From Comamonadaceae bacterium OTU4NAUVB1 (lineage in GTDB: Bacteria; Pseudomonadota; Gammaproteobacteria; Burkholderiales; Burkholderiaceae_C), in assembly GCA_024372625.1 (NCBI GenBank), contig CP099605.1, positions 2,170,001-2,234,000 of the forward strand: 64,000 nt of DNA, given 5' to 3'. The notes below the pieces were generated by a model. That model made no database searches, was not told the DNA's origin, and saw only the letters and a program-made list of their open reading frames with translations. Below are positions 1 through 7,883 of the stretch, piece after piece (position 1 is the first letter of the stretch; every line of letters begins with the position of its first letter). The translations under genes were made by a program, and so were the position numbers.

Positions 1-1281
1 GAGGTCGGGCGAATCGATGCGCGCGGCGAGGTCGTCGTAGTTGCGGAACACCACCGCCGGCCCGGTGTGGCGGCGCAGGTGCTGCTCCATCGCGGCGGGC
101 TTGATGACGGCGCCGTCGGGCGCGAGGTTGCCGCGCAGCACGGCCAGGCCACCGCTCTCCAGCAGCGCCTGCGCGCGCGGGCGGATGACGTCCGCGTCGT
201 AGACCTCGGCGCCCGCGATGTTCTCGCCCAGCGTCCTGCCGTTGCAGGTCATCTGCCCGCCGTCGATGAGCCCGCCCATGCCTGCGAGGAAGGCGCGCAG
301 GCCGCCGGCGTAGTAGAAATCCTCCATCAGGTACTTGCCGCCGGGGCGCAGGTTGGCCGTGACCGGCGTCTCGCGCGCCAGTTCGTCGAAACGCGCCAGG
401 TCCAGCGGCACGCCGGCGCGTCGCGCCATCGCGATCAGGTGGACGATGGCGTTGGTGGAGCCGCCCAGGCCGAGCACGGTCTTGACGGCGTTGTCGAAGG
501 AGGCGGCCGTGAGGAAGTCCAGCGGCTTGAGGTCCTCCCACACCATCTCGACGATGCGCTTGCCGGAGTGCGTGGCCATCATGGCGTGGCGCGAATCGGG
601 CGCGGGGATGGACGAGGCGCCCGGCAGCGTGAGGCCCAGCGCCTCGGTCGCGCTCATCATGGTGCTGGCCGTGCCCATGGTCATGCAGGTGCCCGGCGAG
701 CGCGCGATGCCGTCCTCCACGTCCTGCCAGTCGTCCTCGGTGATGTTGCCCGCGCGCAGTTCGGCCCAGTACTTCCAGGTGTCGGAGCCCGAGCCCAGGA
801 ACTTGCCCTTGTAGTCGCCGCGCAGCATCGGCCCGGCCGGCACGAAGATCGTCGGCAGGTTGTTGGCCAGCGCGCCCATCACCAGCCCGGGGGTGGTCTT
901 GTCGCAGCCGCCCATGAGCACCACGCCGTCGGCCGGATAGGAGCGGATCAGCTCCTCGGCCTCCATGGCCAGCAGGTTGCGATACAGCATGGTGGTGGGC
1001 TTCTGGAACGCCTCGCCCAGGCTCATCGCCGGGATCTCCACCGGGAAGCCGCCGGCCTGCCAGACGCCGCGCTTGACCTCCTCCACCCGCTGCTTGAAGT
1101 GCGTGTGGCAGGAGTTCATGTCGCTCCAGGTGTTGAGGATGGCGATGACCGGCTTGCCGAGGTAGTCGTCGCGGCTGAAGCCCATCTGCGCCGTGCGCGA
1201 GCGGTGGCCGAAGCTGCGCAGGTCCTTCACGCCGTACCAGCGGTGCGAGCGGAGTTCTTCGGGTTTCTTGCGTGGGGTCAT
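1..1281 (-). CDS. IlvD/Edd-family sugar-acid dehydratase (partial, C-terminus beyond window)
   Basis: Minus-strand reading from an ATG at 1281 runs open to the window edge, so about 427 N-terminal residues of a roughly 570-residue enzyme are present. The Fe-S dehydratase signatures of the family are visible: SDMNSC and GGCDKTTP (cluster cysteines, with the Lys that is carbamylated in family structures), then [12 protein letters not shown] and [10 protein letters not shown]. The N-terminal layout ([16 protein letters not shown]) matches the pentonate/hexonate branch, such as L-arabinonate dehydratase, better than branched-chain IlvD. It should dehydrate an aldonate to a 2-keto-3-deoxy acid in the cytoplasm. 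A LacI regulator gene lies upstream on the same strand, with a LacI-like operator 52 bp before the start. The exact sugar acid cannot be read from the sequence. Confidence 0.9.
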   Translation of the reverse strand, partial: MTPRKKPEELRSHRWYGVKDLRSFGHRSRTAQMGFSRDDYLGKPVIAILNTWSDMNSCHTHFKQRVEEVKRGVWQAGGFPVEIPAMSLGEAFQKPTTMLYRNLLAMEAEELIRSYPADGVVLMGGCDKTTPGLVMGALANNLPTIFVPAGPMLRGDYKGKFLGSGSDTWKYWAELRAGNITEDDWQDVEDGIARSPGTCMTMGTASTMMSATEALGLTLPGASSIPAPDSRHAMMATHSGKRIVEMVWEDLKPLDFLTAASFDNAVKTVLGLGGSTNAIVHLIAMARRAGVPLDLARFDELARETPVTANLRPGGKYLMEDFYYAGGLRAFLAGMGGLIDGGQMTCNGRTLGENIAGAEVYDADVIRPRAQALLESGGLAVLRGNLAPDGAVIKPAAMEQHLRRHTGPAVVFRNYDDLAARIDSPDL

Positions 1282-1332
1282 GACGTGCGTGGGAAGAGGA
1301 AGGCCGGTCGAACGGGCACCACCGGCCGTGGA

Positions 1333-1346
1333 TGTTAGCGCTGTCA
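1333..1346. promoter_or_regulatory. Candidate LacI-family operator
   Basis: TGTTAGCGCTGTCA is an imperfect palindrome centred on AGCGCT. It closely resembles the TGTTAGCGCTAACA type of operator bound by LacI regulators of sugar-acid genes. It lies in the 214-bp gap between the LacI stop and the dehydratase start, 52 bp upstream of the ATG at 1281. A second partial half-site (CTTAGCG) follows at about 1354-1360. The role as the binding site of the neighbouring LacI protein is inferred. Confidence 0.5.
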
Positions 1347-1495
1347 TCCCGATCTTAGCGACGCCCGCGCGGCAGCGTCAACCGGGTTCTCCTGTAGACG
1401 TTCGCGGCCTTGCGGTGCCGCGTTGCGACACACCGAAAGACCGTTAGCAGATTCGGGGTGGCCGGGCGCGGCGCGGCGCGGTCCGGTGCCGCGCC

Positions 1496-2536
1496 TCAGG
1501 CGCTGTCGCGCTCGACGACCGAGAAGCCCAGGTCCATCACCTTGGGCACCACCTCGCGGCCCTCGGCGCGCTCGACGATGCAGCGCGCGGCCTGCCGGCC
1601 GATGGCGGTGCCGTCGATGCGCACGGTGGAGATGGCCGGGTGCGCGTGGCGCGCGAAGGCCAGGTCGCCGAAACCGACCACGCCCAGGTCGGCGGGCACG
1701 CGCAGGCCGCGCGCCTGCGCCTCGGTGATGACGCCGTGCGCGAGCACGTCGGAGCTGCACGCCAGCGCGTCCAGGGACACGCCGTTGTCCAGCAGTTCGG
1801 CCAGCGCAGAGCGCCCCGCCCCCAGCGTGGTGGGCGCCGGCACGCGGTGGACCGGCAGCGACGCGGACGCGTCCGGCGCCAGCCGCCGCCACGCCTGCTC
1901 GAAACCGGCGCGCCGCAGGTCGGCGCGGCGGTCGTCGCCGGTGACGATCACCGGGCGGCGGTGGCCCCGGCGGTGCAGGAATCGCGCCGTCGCGGCGCCG
2001 GCCTCCTCGTGCGAGAAACCCACCAGCATGTCGATCGGCGTGGGCGTCAGGTCCCAGGTCTCCACCACCGGGATGCCCGAGGCCAGCAGGCGCTGCCGCC
2101 CCTGGGCCGAATGCATGATCCCCGTGAGCACGATGCCGTCGGGCCGGCGCCCGACGATGGCGTCGATCAGGGCGTCCTCGCGCGAGCGGTCGTAGCCGCT
2201 CTGCCCCAGCATCAGCTGGTAGCCGTGCGCGGCCAGGGTCTCGGTCAGCGCCTGGATGGTCTCCAGGAACACCGGCCCGGCGATGGTGGGCACCAGCGCC
2301 GCCACCAGCCGGCTGCGGTTGGACGCCAGTCCGCCCGCCAGCAGGTTGGGGACGTAGCCGGTGCGTTCGACCGCCAGGCGCACCTTCTCGCGCGCCTCGG
2401 GCGAGACGAGGTCGGGCGTGTTGAGCGCGCGCGAGACCGTGATGGCGGAGACGCCGGCGAGCCGGGCGACGTCGGCGAGGGTGACGCCGCCGCTGCCGCG
2501 GCGCGGCGCGCGGCCCGGGGCGGCGGGCCGGCTCAC
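1496..2536 (-). CDS. LacI-family transcriptional regulator
   Basis: This 346-residue protein starts at GTG 2536, which overlaps the stop of the upstream histidine kinase gene (GTGA), implying translational coupling. A LacI helix-turn-helix (VTLADVARLAGVSAITVSRALN) lies at about residues 18-40, with the hinge segment ending near LLAGGLASNRS. The rest is a periplasmic-binding-protein-like effector domain (VPTIAGPVFLETIQAL, VGFGDLAFA, ISTVRIDG), typical of the GntR/gluconate branch. It probably represses the downstream dehydratase gene and responds to a sugar acid or its dehydration product. Normal family length, no missing parts seen. Effector and operator are inferred. Confidence 0.92.
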   Translation of the reverse strand: MSRPAAPGRAPRRGSGGVTLADVARLAGVSAITVSRALNTPDLVSPEAREKVRLAVERTGYVPNLLAGGLASNRSRLVAALVPTIAGPVFLETIQALTETLAAHGYQLMLGQSGYDRSREDALIDAIVGRRPDGIVLTGIMHSAQGRQRLLASGIPVVETWDLTPTPIDMLVGFSHEEAGAATARFLHRRGHRRPVIVTGDDRRADLRRAGFEQAWRRLAPDASASLPVHRVPAPTTLGAGRSALAELLDNGVSLDALACSSDVLAHGVITEAQARGLRVPADLGVVGFGDLAFARHAHPAISTVRIDGTAIGRQAARCIVERAEGREVVPKVMDLGFSVVERDSA

Positions 2537-5031
2537 GCGGGCTCCGCGTCCGGCGCCGGCCCGGCGTCGATCAGCGCCCGGATCGTCGAGCCCAGCGTCT
2601 CGATGGGAAACGGCTTGGTCAGCACGTGCATCCCCACCTCCAGACAGCCGCCGCCCAGGACGCTGCTCTCGGCGTAGCCGGTGATGAACAGCACCTTCAG
2701 GTCGGGGCGCCGCACGCGCGCGGCGTCGGCCATCTGGCGTCCGTTCATGCCCCCGGGCAGCCCGACGTCGGTGACCAGCAGGTCGATGCGCGCGCCGGAC
2801 TGCAGCAGGCGCAGCCCCGAGGCACTGTCCTCCGCCTCCAGCGCCGCGTAGCCCAGGTCCTCCAGCACCTCGACCACCAGCATGCGCACGGCCGGTTCGT
2901 CGTCCACGATCAGGACCGTCTGTCCCTGCCCGGCCCGCGCGGCGTCGACGGGCGCCGGCACGGCTTCGTCGCCGCCGATGTCGCCGTCGTGGCGCGGCAT
3001 GTACAGGCACACCGTGGTGCCCCGGCCGACCTCCGAGTCGATGCGCACCTGGCCGCCGGACTGCTGCGCGAAGCCGTGGATCATCGACAGCCCCAGCCCC
3101 GTGCCCTGCCCGATCGGCTTGGTGGTGAAGAAGGGCTCGAACACCCGGGCCACCACCTCGGGCGGCATGCCGGTGCCGGTGTCGGTGACGCGCAGCGCGA
3201 GGTAGGGGCCCTCGGGCAGTCCGCAGCCCCCGGCGGTGACGGCGTCGAGCGACTCGTTGGCGGTCTCGATGGCGATGCGCCCGCCGTCGGGCATGGCGTC
3301 GCGCGCGTTGATGCACAGGTTGAGCAGTGCGTTCTCCAGCTGCCCCGGATCGATCAGGGCCGGCCAGAGCCCGGGCGGGCCGGCGACCTCCAGCGCGATG
3401 GCCGGGCCGATGGCGCGCCGCACCAGCTCCTCCATGCCGGCGACTAGCCGGTTCACGTCCGTCGGCTTGGGCGTGAGCGTCTGGCGGCGCGAGAACGCGA
3501 GCAGCCGGTGCGTGAGCCCGGCCGCGCGCCGGGTCGCGCCCTGGGCCACCTGGACGTAGCGCTCCAGGTCGTCGAAGCGGCCCTGGCGGGTGCGCAGCTT
3601 CATCAGCTCCAGCGCGCCCGAGATGCCGGCCAGGAGGTTGTTGAAGTCGTGGGCCAGCCCGCCGGTGAGCTGGCCGACCGCCTCCATCTTCTGGGCCTGG
3701 CGCAGCTGTTCCTCGGCCCGCATGAGTTCGGTGGTGCGTTCGACCACGCGCTGCTCCAGCGTCTCGTTGAGCGCGCGCAGCGCCGCCGCGTTGCGTTTGC
3801 GCTCCTCCTGCAGCGCGCGGCGCTCCTGGACGTCGAGCAGCACGCCCGGGAAGTCCGACGGCGTGCCGTCCGCGGCACGGTGGACGCGTCCGTTGGCCTC
3901 GATCCAGCAGTACCTGCCGTCGGCGCGCCGCACCCGGTACTGGTGCGCGTAGGCGCCGCCGTTGCGGATCGCCGCGTCGATGGCCGCGGCCAGTCCCGCC
4001 TGGTCGTCCGGATGGACCCGCTCGACGATCCGCGCGATGCCCAGACCGTTGCGGCCCAGCGCCGGGTCGAGCCCGAACGTGGCGGCGAACGCCTCGTCGA
4101 CGGTGAAACGGTCGTTCGGGATGTCCCAGTTCCAGGTCCCGACGATCGCGCCCGCCGCCAGCGCGAGCTGCACGCGCTCGGCGTTCTCGCGGGCGTGCGC
4201 CTCGCTCGCCTGCAGCCGCTCCTGCGCCGCGCGCCGCTCGGTGACGTCGTCGAAGAAGATCGCGATCTGGCGCTCGGCCGGCTCGCCCACGCGGATGGCC
4301 CGGACCTGGAACCAGCGCCCGAACGGCTTGGCGTAGCGCTCGAAGTCCGCCGGCTCGCCGGTCAGGGCGACCCGGCCGTAGGTGTCGAACCAGAAGCGCT
4401 CGAGGTCGGGCGCGAACTCGGTCACCCACTTCCCGCGCAGGTTGACGCCGGCCTGGCGTTCGAAGGCGGGATTGGCCTCGATGAAGCGGTAGTCCACCGC
4501 GCGATCGTCGGCGTCGAACGTCACCTCCACGATGGCAAAGGCGGTCTCGATCGTCTCCAGCAGCGTCCTGAAGCGGTCCTGGGACTCGCGCAGCTGCCGG
4601 CCGGTCTCGTGCTGGCGCGTGCGGTCGCGCAGGATCTTGACGTAGCCCAGGTGCACGCTGTCGGCGTCGCGCCACGGCATCAGTTCGCCCGAGGCCCAGA
4701 AGCGGCTGCCGTCGCGGCGCTGGTGCCAGCGCTCGTCGCTGGCGCGGCCGTCGGCGATCGCCAGGCGCATCTCCTCCTGCGGACGGCCCCTGGCGCGATC
4801 GTCCGGGGTGAAGATGCAGGCGACCGACGCGCCGACGATGTCCTCGGAGCGCCAGCCCAGGATGAGTTCGGCGCCCTTGTTCCAGTCGGTGATCACGCCG
4901 TCGCGGTCGGTGACGACGATCGCGAAGTCGATGGCGCTTTCGATGACTTGCTGGAGGTGGTGGCGCGCGGGCATGGGGTGGGTGGCGTGGTTCGAGGGTT
5001 GTTCTACCGGGCGGTCGATGGCGTTTCGCAC
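2533..5031 (-). CDS. PAS-domain hybrid sensor histidine kinase with C-terminal receiver
   Basis: This 832-residue soluble kinase has three PAS/PAC-type sensing segments (about residues 25-140, 150-275, 285-415) and a coiled coil near 415-450. Next come a HisKA domain with H-box AHDFNN (His461), HATPase boxes NLCINARDAMPDGG, DTGTGM, FEPFFTTK and GTGLGL, and a receiver with acidic pair VDDEP, phospho-acceptor Asp755 (VTDVGLPGGMNG) and Lys in TKPF. No membrane segment is visible, so it should sense a cytoplasmic signal. The chosen start is GTG 5031; an ATG at 4974 is a good alternative, as neither has a clear ribosome site. Its stop overlaps the LacI start, an unusual operon partner. No separate response regulator is adjacent. 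Confidence 0.9.
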   Translation of the reverse strand: MRNAIDRPVEQPSNHATHPMPARHHLQQVIESAIDFAIVVTDRDGVITDWNKGAELILGWRSEDIVGASVACIFTPDDRARGRPQEEMRLAIADGRASDERWHQRRDGSRFWASGELMPWRDADSVHLGYVKILRDRTRQHETGRQLRESQDRFRTLLETIETAFAIVEVTFDADDRAVDYRFIEANPAFERQAGVNLRGKWVTEFAPDLERFWFDTYGRVALTGEPADFERYAKPFGRWFQVRAIRVGEPAERQIAIFFDDVTERRAAQERLQASEAHARENAERVQLALAAGAIVGTWNWDIPNDRFTVDEAFAATFGLDPALGRNGLGIARIVERVHPDDQAGLAAAIDAAIRNGGAYAHQYRVRRADGRYCWIEANGRVHRAADGTPSDFPGVLLDVQERRALQEERKRNAAALRALNETLEQRVVERTTELMRAEEQLRQAQKMEAVGQLTGGLAHDFNNLLAGISGALELMKLRTRQGRFDDLERYVQVAQGATRRAAGLTHRLLAFSRRQTLTPKPTDVNRLVAGMEELVRRAIGPAIALEVAGPPGLWPALIDPGQLENALLNLCINARDAMPDGGRIAIETANESLDAVTAGGCGLPEGPYLALRVTDTGTGMPPEVVARVFEPFFTTKPIGQGTGLGLSMIHGFAQQSGGQVRIDSEVGRGTTVCLYMPRHDGDIGGDEAVPAPVDAARAGQGQTVLIVDDEPAVRMLVVEVLEDLGYAALEAEDSASGLRLLQSGARIDLLVTDVGLPGGMNGRQMADAARVRRPDLKVLFITGYAESSVLGGGCLEVGMHVLTKPFPIETLGSTIRALIDAGPAPDAEPA

Positions 5032-5167
5032 CGCTGAGCGAAGCCGCTCGCGGGGTGCGGGTTTTTACACCAGCGCATCGACCGGCCATCGGAGCAAGAC
5101 CTGGACCGTCGCTGGTCATCGTGACCGCTTCCGCGGCGCGTGGACCGCGAAAAAACCGGCTCGTCCT

Positions 5168-5193
5168 GTAACCGGCGCGGTGCCGGCGACGAA
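5168..5193 (+). promoter_or_regulatory. Candidate ECF (SigF/NrsF-type) promoter
   Basis: GTAACC at 5168-5173 is followed after 16 bases by CGAA at 5190-5193. To my recollection this combination resembles the promoter type described for the Caulobacter SigF sigma factor, whose anti-sigma factor is NrsF. Here it sits about 130 bp before the MxKDx gene, which is followed by a sigma factor and an NrsF-like gene, so autoregulation of the cluster is likely. The rest of the 293-bp gap (5032-5324) shows no coding signal. Confidence 0.55.
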
Positions 5194-5324
5194 CTTCCCT
5201 CCGCGATCCGGGCCATCCGGTTCGCGCGCCGAAGCACCGCCGCTCGCCGCCGCATGCGGCGCGACCGGTTCCGTGTCCGACGGACGGCGTCCTCTCCCCA
5301 TCGAACGAATGAAAGAACCGCACC

Positions 5325-5582
5325 ATGAACAAGCCCTCGACCACCCTGCTCGCCGCCTGCCTGGCCGTCGCCTCCCTCTCGGCCATGGCCGCCGACGACC
5401 CGACGATGAAGAAGGAACCGGTCTCCACGGACGCGATGGCCCGGGACGGGATGAAGAAAGACGACATGGGCAAGGACGCCATGGCGAAGGACGCGATGGC
5501 GAAAAGCCGGATGGACAAGGACGCCATGGCGAAGGAAGCGCCGTCGGGGGACGCCATGAAGAAGGGCGCGGCGAAGCAGTGA
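5325..5582 (+). CDS. Pentapeptide MxKDx repeat protein (small secreted)
   Basis: This 85-residue protein starts at ATG 5325. It has an N-terminal signal peptide with cleavage expected after SAMA (residues 1-22). The mature part is a run of five-residue units of the form M-x-K-D-x (DAMAR, DGMKK, DDMGK, DAMAK, DAMAK, DKDAM), rich in Met, Lys and Asp and without Cys. This matches the small exported MxKDx family found in proteobacteria, for which I know no firm function. Alternating Met suggests metal or oxidant binding, but that is inference. It lies first in a likely operon with an ECF sigma factor and NrsF, so it may be part of the stress response they control. Confidence 0.85.
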   Translation: MNKPSTTLLAACLAVASLSAMAADDPTMKKEPVSTDAMARDGMKKDDMGKDAMAKDAMAKSRMDKDAMAKEAPSGDAMKKGAAKQ

Positions 5583-5615
5583 TGAAAGCGACATCGGGTG
5601 GCCCGCCGCGCCTTG

Positions 5616-5633
5616 CCGGGCGGGTCCGCCCGG
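5616..5633. other. GC-rich perfect inverted repeat between MxKDx and sigma genes
   Basis: CCGGGCGG-GT-CCGCCCGG can form a strong hairpin in the 83-bp spacer between the repeat-protein stop and the sigma start. There is no T-run after it, so it is more likely a partial attenuator or mRNA 3'-end stabiliser than a classical terminator. That would give excess MxKDx mRNA over sigma mRNA. Confidence 0.45.
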
Positions 5634-5665
5634 ACGCGCGAAACGGCCTGTAAGCTGCCTCCCCC

Positions 5666-6271
5666 ATGTCGAGCACAACCTCCGGCAGAGACGAGGCCCA
5701 CGCCCATGCGGAGCGGACGCTGCGAGCGCTCATGCTCGCGGGCATGTCCGGCGACGCGCAGGCCCATCGCTGCTTCCTGCAGCGGCTCGGCATCCATCTG
5801 CGGTCGTTCTACCGCCGGCGCCTCTCCGGCTGGCCCGACGACGTGGAAGACCTCGTACAGGACACCCTGCTCGCGATCCACGACAAGCGTCACACCTACC
5901 GGCCCGACCAGCCGGTGACGGCGTGGATCCACGCCATCGCGCGCTACAAGACCATCGACCTGCTTCGCGCGCGCCGTGTGCGCGAAGCGCTGCACGATCC
6001 GCTGGACGACGAGGCGCACGCCCTGTTCGACACGGGCGCGGCCGATGCCACGGAGGCGCGACGGGACCTCGATCGCCTGCTCGCCACCCTGCCCGACCGC
6101 CAGCGCCGGCCCATCGAACAGGTGAAGCTCGAAGGCCGATCGGTCGCCGAAGTGGCCTGCGCGACCGGCATGTCGGAATCGGCCGTGAAGATCGGCATCC
6201 ACCGGGGATTGAAGACCCTGGCCGCCCGCGTCGCCACCACCCCCCGACCCCCGACGAAAGTTTCCCCGTGA
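5666..6271 (+). CDS. ECF-type RNA polymerase sigma factor (SigF-like)
   Basis: This 201-residue protein carries sigma region 2 (DDVEDLVQDTLLAIHDKRHTY, then WIHAIARYKTIDLLR) at about residues 55-105. Sigma region 4 (LPDRQRRPIEQVKLEG, then VAEVACATGMSESAVKIGIHRGL) lies at about 140-190, and there is no region 3, as in group IV sigma factors. Its stop overlaps the start of an NrsF/DUF1109 membrane anti-sigma gene (GTGA at 6268-6271). This pairing is characteristic of the SigF class that controls responses to metal or oxidative stress in other proteobacteria. It probably reads its own upstream promoter at 5168-5193. The physiological signal is not visible here. Confidence 0.92.
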   Translation: MSSTTSGRDEAHAHAERTLRALMLAGMSGDAQAHRCFLQRLGIHLRSFYRRRLSGWPDDVEDLVQDTLLAIHDKRHTYRPDQPVTAWIHAIARYKTIDLLRARRVREALHDPLDDEAHALFDTGAADATEARRDLDRLLATLPDRQRRPIEQVKLEGRSVAEVACATGMSESAVKIGIHRGLKTLAARVATTPRPPTKVSP

Positions 6272-6909
6272 AGACGAACGACCTCATCGACCTGCTGGCC
6301 GCCGACGTCGTGCCGGTCCGGCGCCATGTGGCGGCCCGACGACTGGCGCTCGGCCTGGCGTTGGCCGTGCCGCTGTCGGTGCTGATGATGCACACGATGC
6401 TGGGCGTGAACCCCGCGCTCGGCCACGCCCTCGGTCTGCCGATGTTCTGGGTGAAATTCGGCTCGCCGGTGCTGATGGCCCTCGCCGCACTGCCGCTGGT
6501 CGCCCGACTGGGGCGCCCGGGTGCGGCCACGCGTGCCGCGTGGGCCGCGTGGGGCTCGCCCGTGGTGGCGCTCTGGGTGCTCGGACTGCTGGCGCTCGCC
6601 CGGGCGCCGGCCCCGGAGGCCGCGACGCTCGTGCTGGGCCGCACCTGGGCCGTGTGCGCGGAGAACGTCGCCCTGCTGTCCCTGCCGGTCTTCCTGGTCG
6701 CGATCTGGACGCTGCGGGGTCTGGCGCCCGTGCGTCCCGCGCGGGCCGGCGCCGGCGCCGGTGCGCTGGCCGGCGCATGCGGCGCCGCCGTGTATGCCCT
6801 CCATTGCCCGGAATTCACCGCGCCCTTCGTCGCCGTCTGGTACGTGCTGGGAATGGCGTTGCCCGTGGCGGCGGGGGCGCTGCTGGGGAGGCGGCTGCTG
6901 CGCTGGTAG
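6268..6909 (+). CDS. nrsF: NrsF / DUF1109 membrane anti-sigma factor
   Basis: Starts at GTG 6268, overlapping the sigma stop by 4 bp. The 213-residue protein is a compact integral membrane protein: after a short cytoplasmic N-terminus (KTNDLIDLLAADVVPV) about six hydrophobic segments follow from residue 27 to the end. LIDLLAADVVPVRR at the N-terminus, the G+P-rich loops and a Cys-containing fourth segment (TWAVCAENV) with a later ALHCPEFT are typical of DUF1109. Two conserved Cys in this family are proposed to sense metals or oxidants, and both are present here. It should hold the sigma factor at the inner membrane until a signal arrives. Confidence 0.88.
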   Translation: MKTNDLIDLLAADVVPVRRHVAARRLALGLALAVPLSVLMMHTMLGVNPALGHALGLPMFWVKFGSPVLMALAALPLVARLGRPGAATRAAWAAWGSPVVALWVLGLLALARAPAPEAATLVLGRTWAVCAENVALLSLPVFLVAIWTLRGLAPVRPARAGAGAGALAGACGAAVYALHCPEFTAPFVAVWYVLGMALPVAAGALLGRRLLRW

Positions 6910-6946
6910 GTACGACTCTTGCAGTCGCAACGCGGTCCCGGCATCC

Positions 6947-6960
6947 GGTGTCCGGACACC
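6947..6960. promoter_or_regulatory. Perfect 14-bp palindrome upstream of binding-protein gene
   Basis: GGTGTCCGGACACC is a perfect palindrome, 35 bp before the ATG at 6995 and 38 bp after the nrsF stop. It could be an operator for the solute-binding protein gene or a small transcript hairpin. No regulator gene is adjacent, so the binding protein is unknown. Confidence 0.35.
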
Positions 6961-6994
6961 CCCGCCTTTCGACCTTCCTCGCCGAGAACCCCTC

Positions 6995-7804
6995 ATGCCG
7001 ACCCACCGCACCCGCCGCCTCGCGCTCGCCGCCCTGCCCCTCGGCCTCCTCGCCGCGACCCTGCTCGCCGCCTTCCCCGCGCAGGCGCAGAACGCCCTCG
7101 CCACCATCACCCAGTCGAAGAAGGTCCGCATCGCCATCCCCACCGACTACCCGCCCTACGGCTTCGTCGGCCCCGACCTCAAGCCGCAGGGCCTGGACAT
7201 CGACATGGCCAACCACGTCGCGGCGAGGCTCGGCGCCCGGGCGGAGCTGGTGCCGGTGACCAGCGCCAACCGCATCCCCTACCTGCAGACCGGCAAGGTC
7301 GACATCGTCCTGTCCACGCTGGGCAAGACGCCCGAGCGCGAGCAGGTGGTCGACTTCACGCACGCGTACTCGCCCTTCTTCCAGGCCGTCTTCGCGCCCC
7401 GGGGCATGCAGGTGAAGGCATGGAAGGACCTCGACGGCAAGACGGTGTCGGTCACCCGCGGCGCGATGGCCGACACGGAGCTGGGCAAGGTCGTCTCGCC
7501 GGCGGTGACGGTGCGGCGCTTCGACGACCACGTCGGCACGGTCACCGCATTCGTCAGCGGCCAGGTGCAGGTGATCGCCACCAGCGCGACGGAGGGCGCG
7601 GTGATCATGCGGCAGAACCCCGGCCTGAACGCCGAGTACAAGCTGCTGCTCAAGGACAGCCCCAACTTCATCGGCGTCGCCAAGGGCGAGGCGGCGTTGA
7701 AGGCACGCCTCGACGAGATCGTGATGGACGCGCGCAGGAACGGCGAGATCGACAGGCTGTCGAACAAGTGGCTGGGACGGCCGGCGGGCGAACTGCCGCT
7801 CTGA
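6995..7804 (+). CDS. Polar-amino-acid-type ABC solute-binding protein (orphan)
   Basis: This 269-residue exported protein has a signal peptide with cleavage after AQA (about residue 32). A type-II binding fold follows, marked by VRIAIPTDYPPYGF, GLDIDMANHVA, LVPVTSANRIPYLQTGKVD, TPEREQVVDF and a C-terminal NKWLG. The ligand-contacting Arg of the family is present in TPERE. In the region that usually carries the ammonium-binding Asp the sequence reads VIATSATEGA, so amino-acid binding is not assured. No permease or ATPase gene is adjacent, so it must share a transporter encoded elsewhere or act as a sensor module. Confidence 0.87.
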   Translation: MPTHRTRRLALAALPLGLLAATLLAAFPAQAQNALATITQSKKVRIAIPTDYPPYGFVGPDLKPQGLDIDMANHVAARLGARAELVPVTSANRIPYLQTGKVDIVLSTLGKTPEREQVVDFTHAYSPFFQAVFAPRGMQVKAWKDLDGKTVSVTRGAMADTELGKVVSPAVTVRRFDDHVGTVTAFVSGQVQVIATSATEGAVIMRQNPGLNAEYKLLLKDSPNFIGVAKGEAALKARLDEIVMDARRNGEIDRLSNKWLGRPAGELPL

Positions 7805-7828
7805 GCCGGGGCGCGACGATCCGGGGCG

Positions 7829-7850
7829 CGATGCGCGAAAGCACGCATCG
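7829..7850. terminator. Hairpin after solute-binding protein gene
   Basis: CGATGCG and CGCATCG flank an 8-base loop, 25 bp after the stop at 7804. No T-run follows, so it is at best a weak terminator. An 11-bp direct repeat (CCGGGGCGCGA at 7806 and 7821) lies just before it. Confidence 0.35.
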
Positions 7851-7883
7851 ACACCGCGCCCGGCTTCGTCGAAGAATGGGGCC

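Noticed and set aside
1496..6202. Very long minus-strand open frame running through the kinase and sigma region
   Set aside because: Only its last 346 codons (LacI) show protein-like sequence. The rest is Arg/Ala/Gly-rich frame-shifted shadow of the kinase, sigma and anti-sigma genes, as expected in GC-rich DNA.
7806..7831. 11-bp direct repeat CCGGGGCGCGA as a mobile-element target duplication
   Set aside because: Only 4 bp between the copies and no insertion sequence; probably local slippage.
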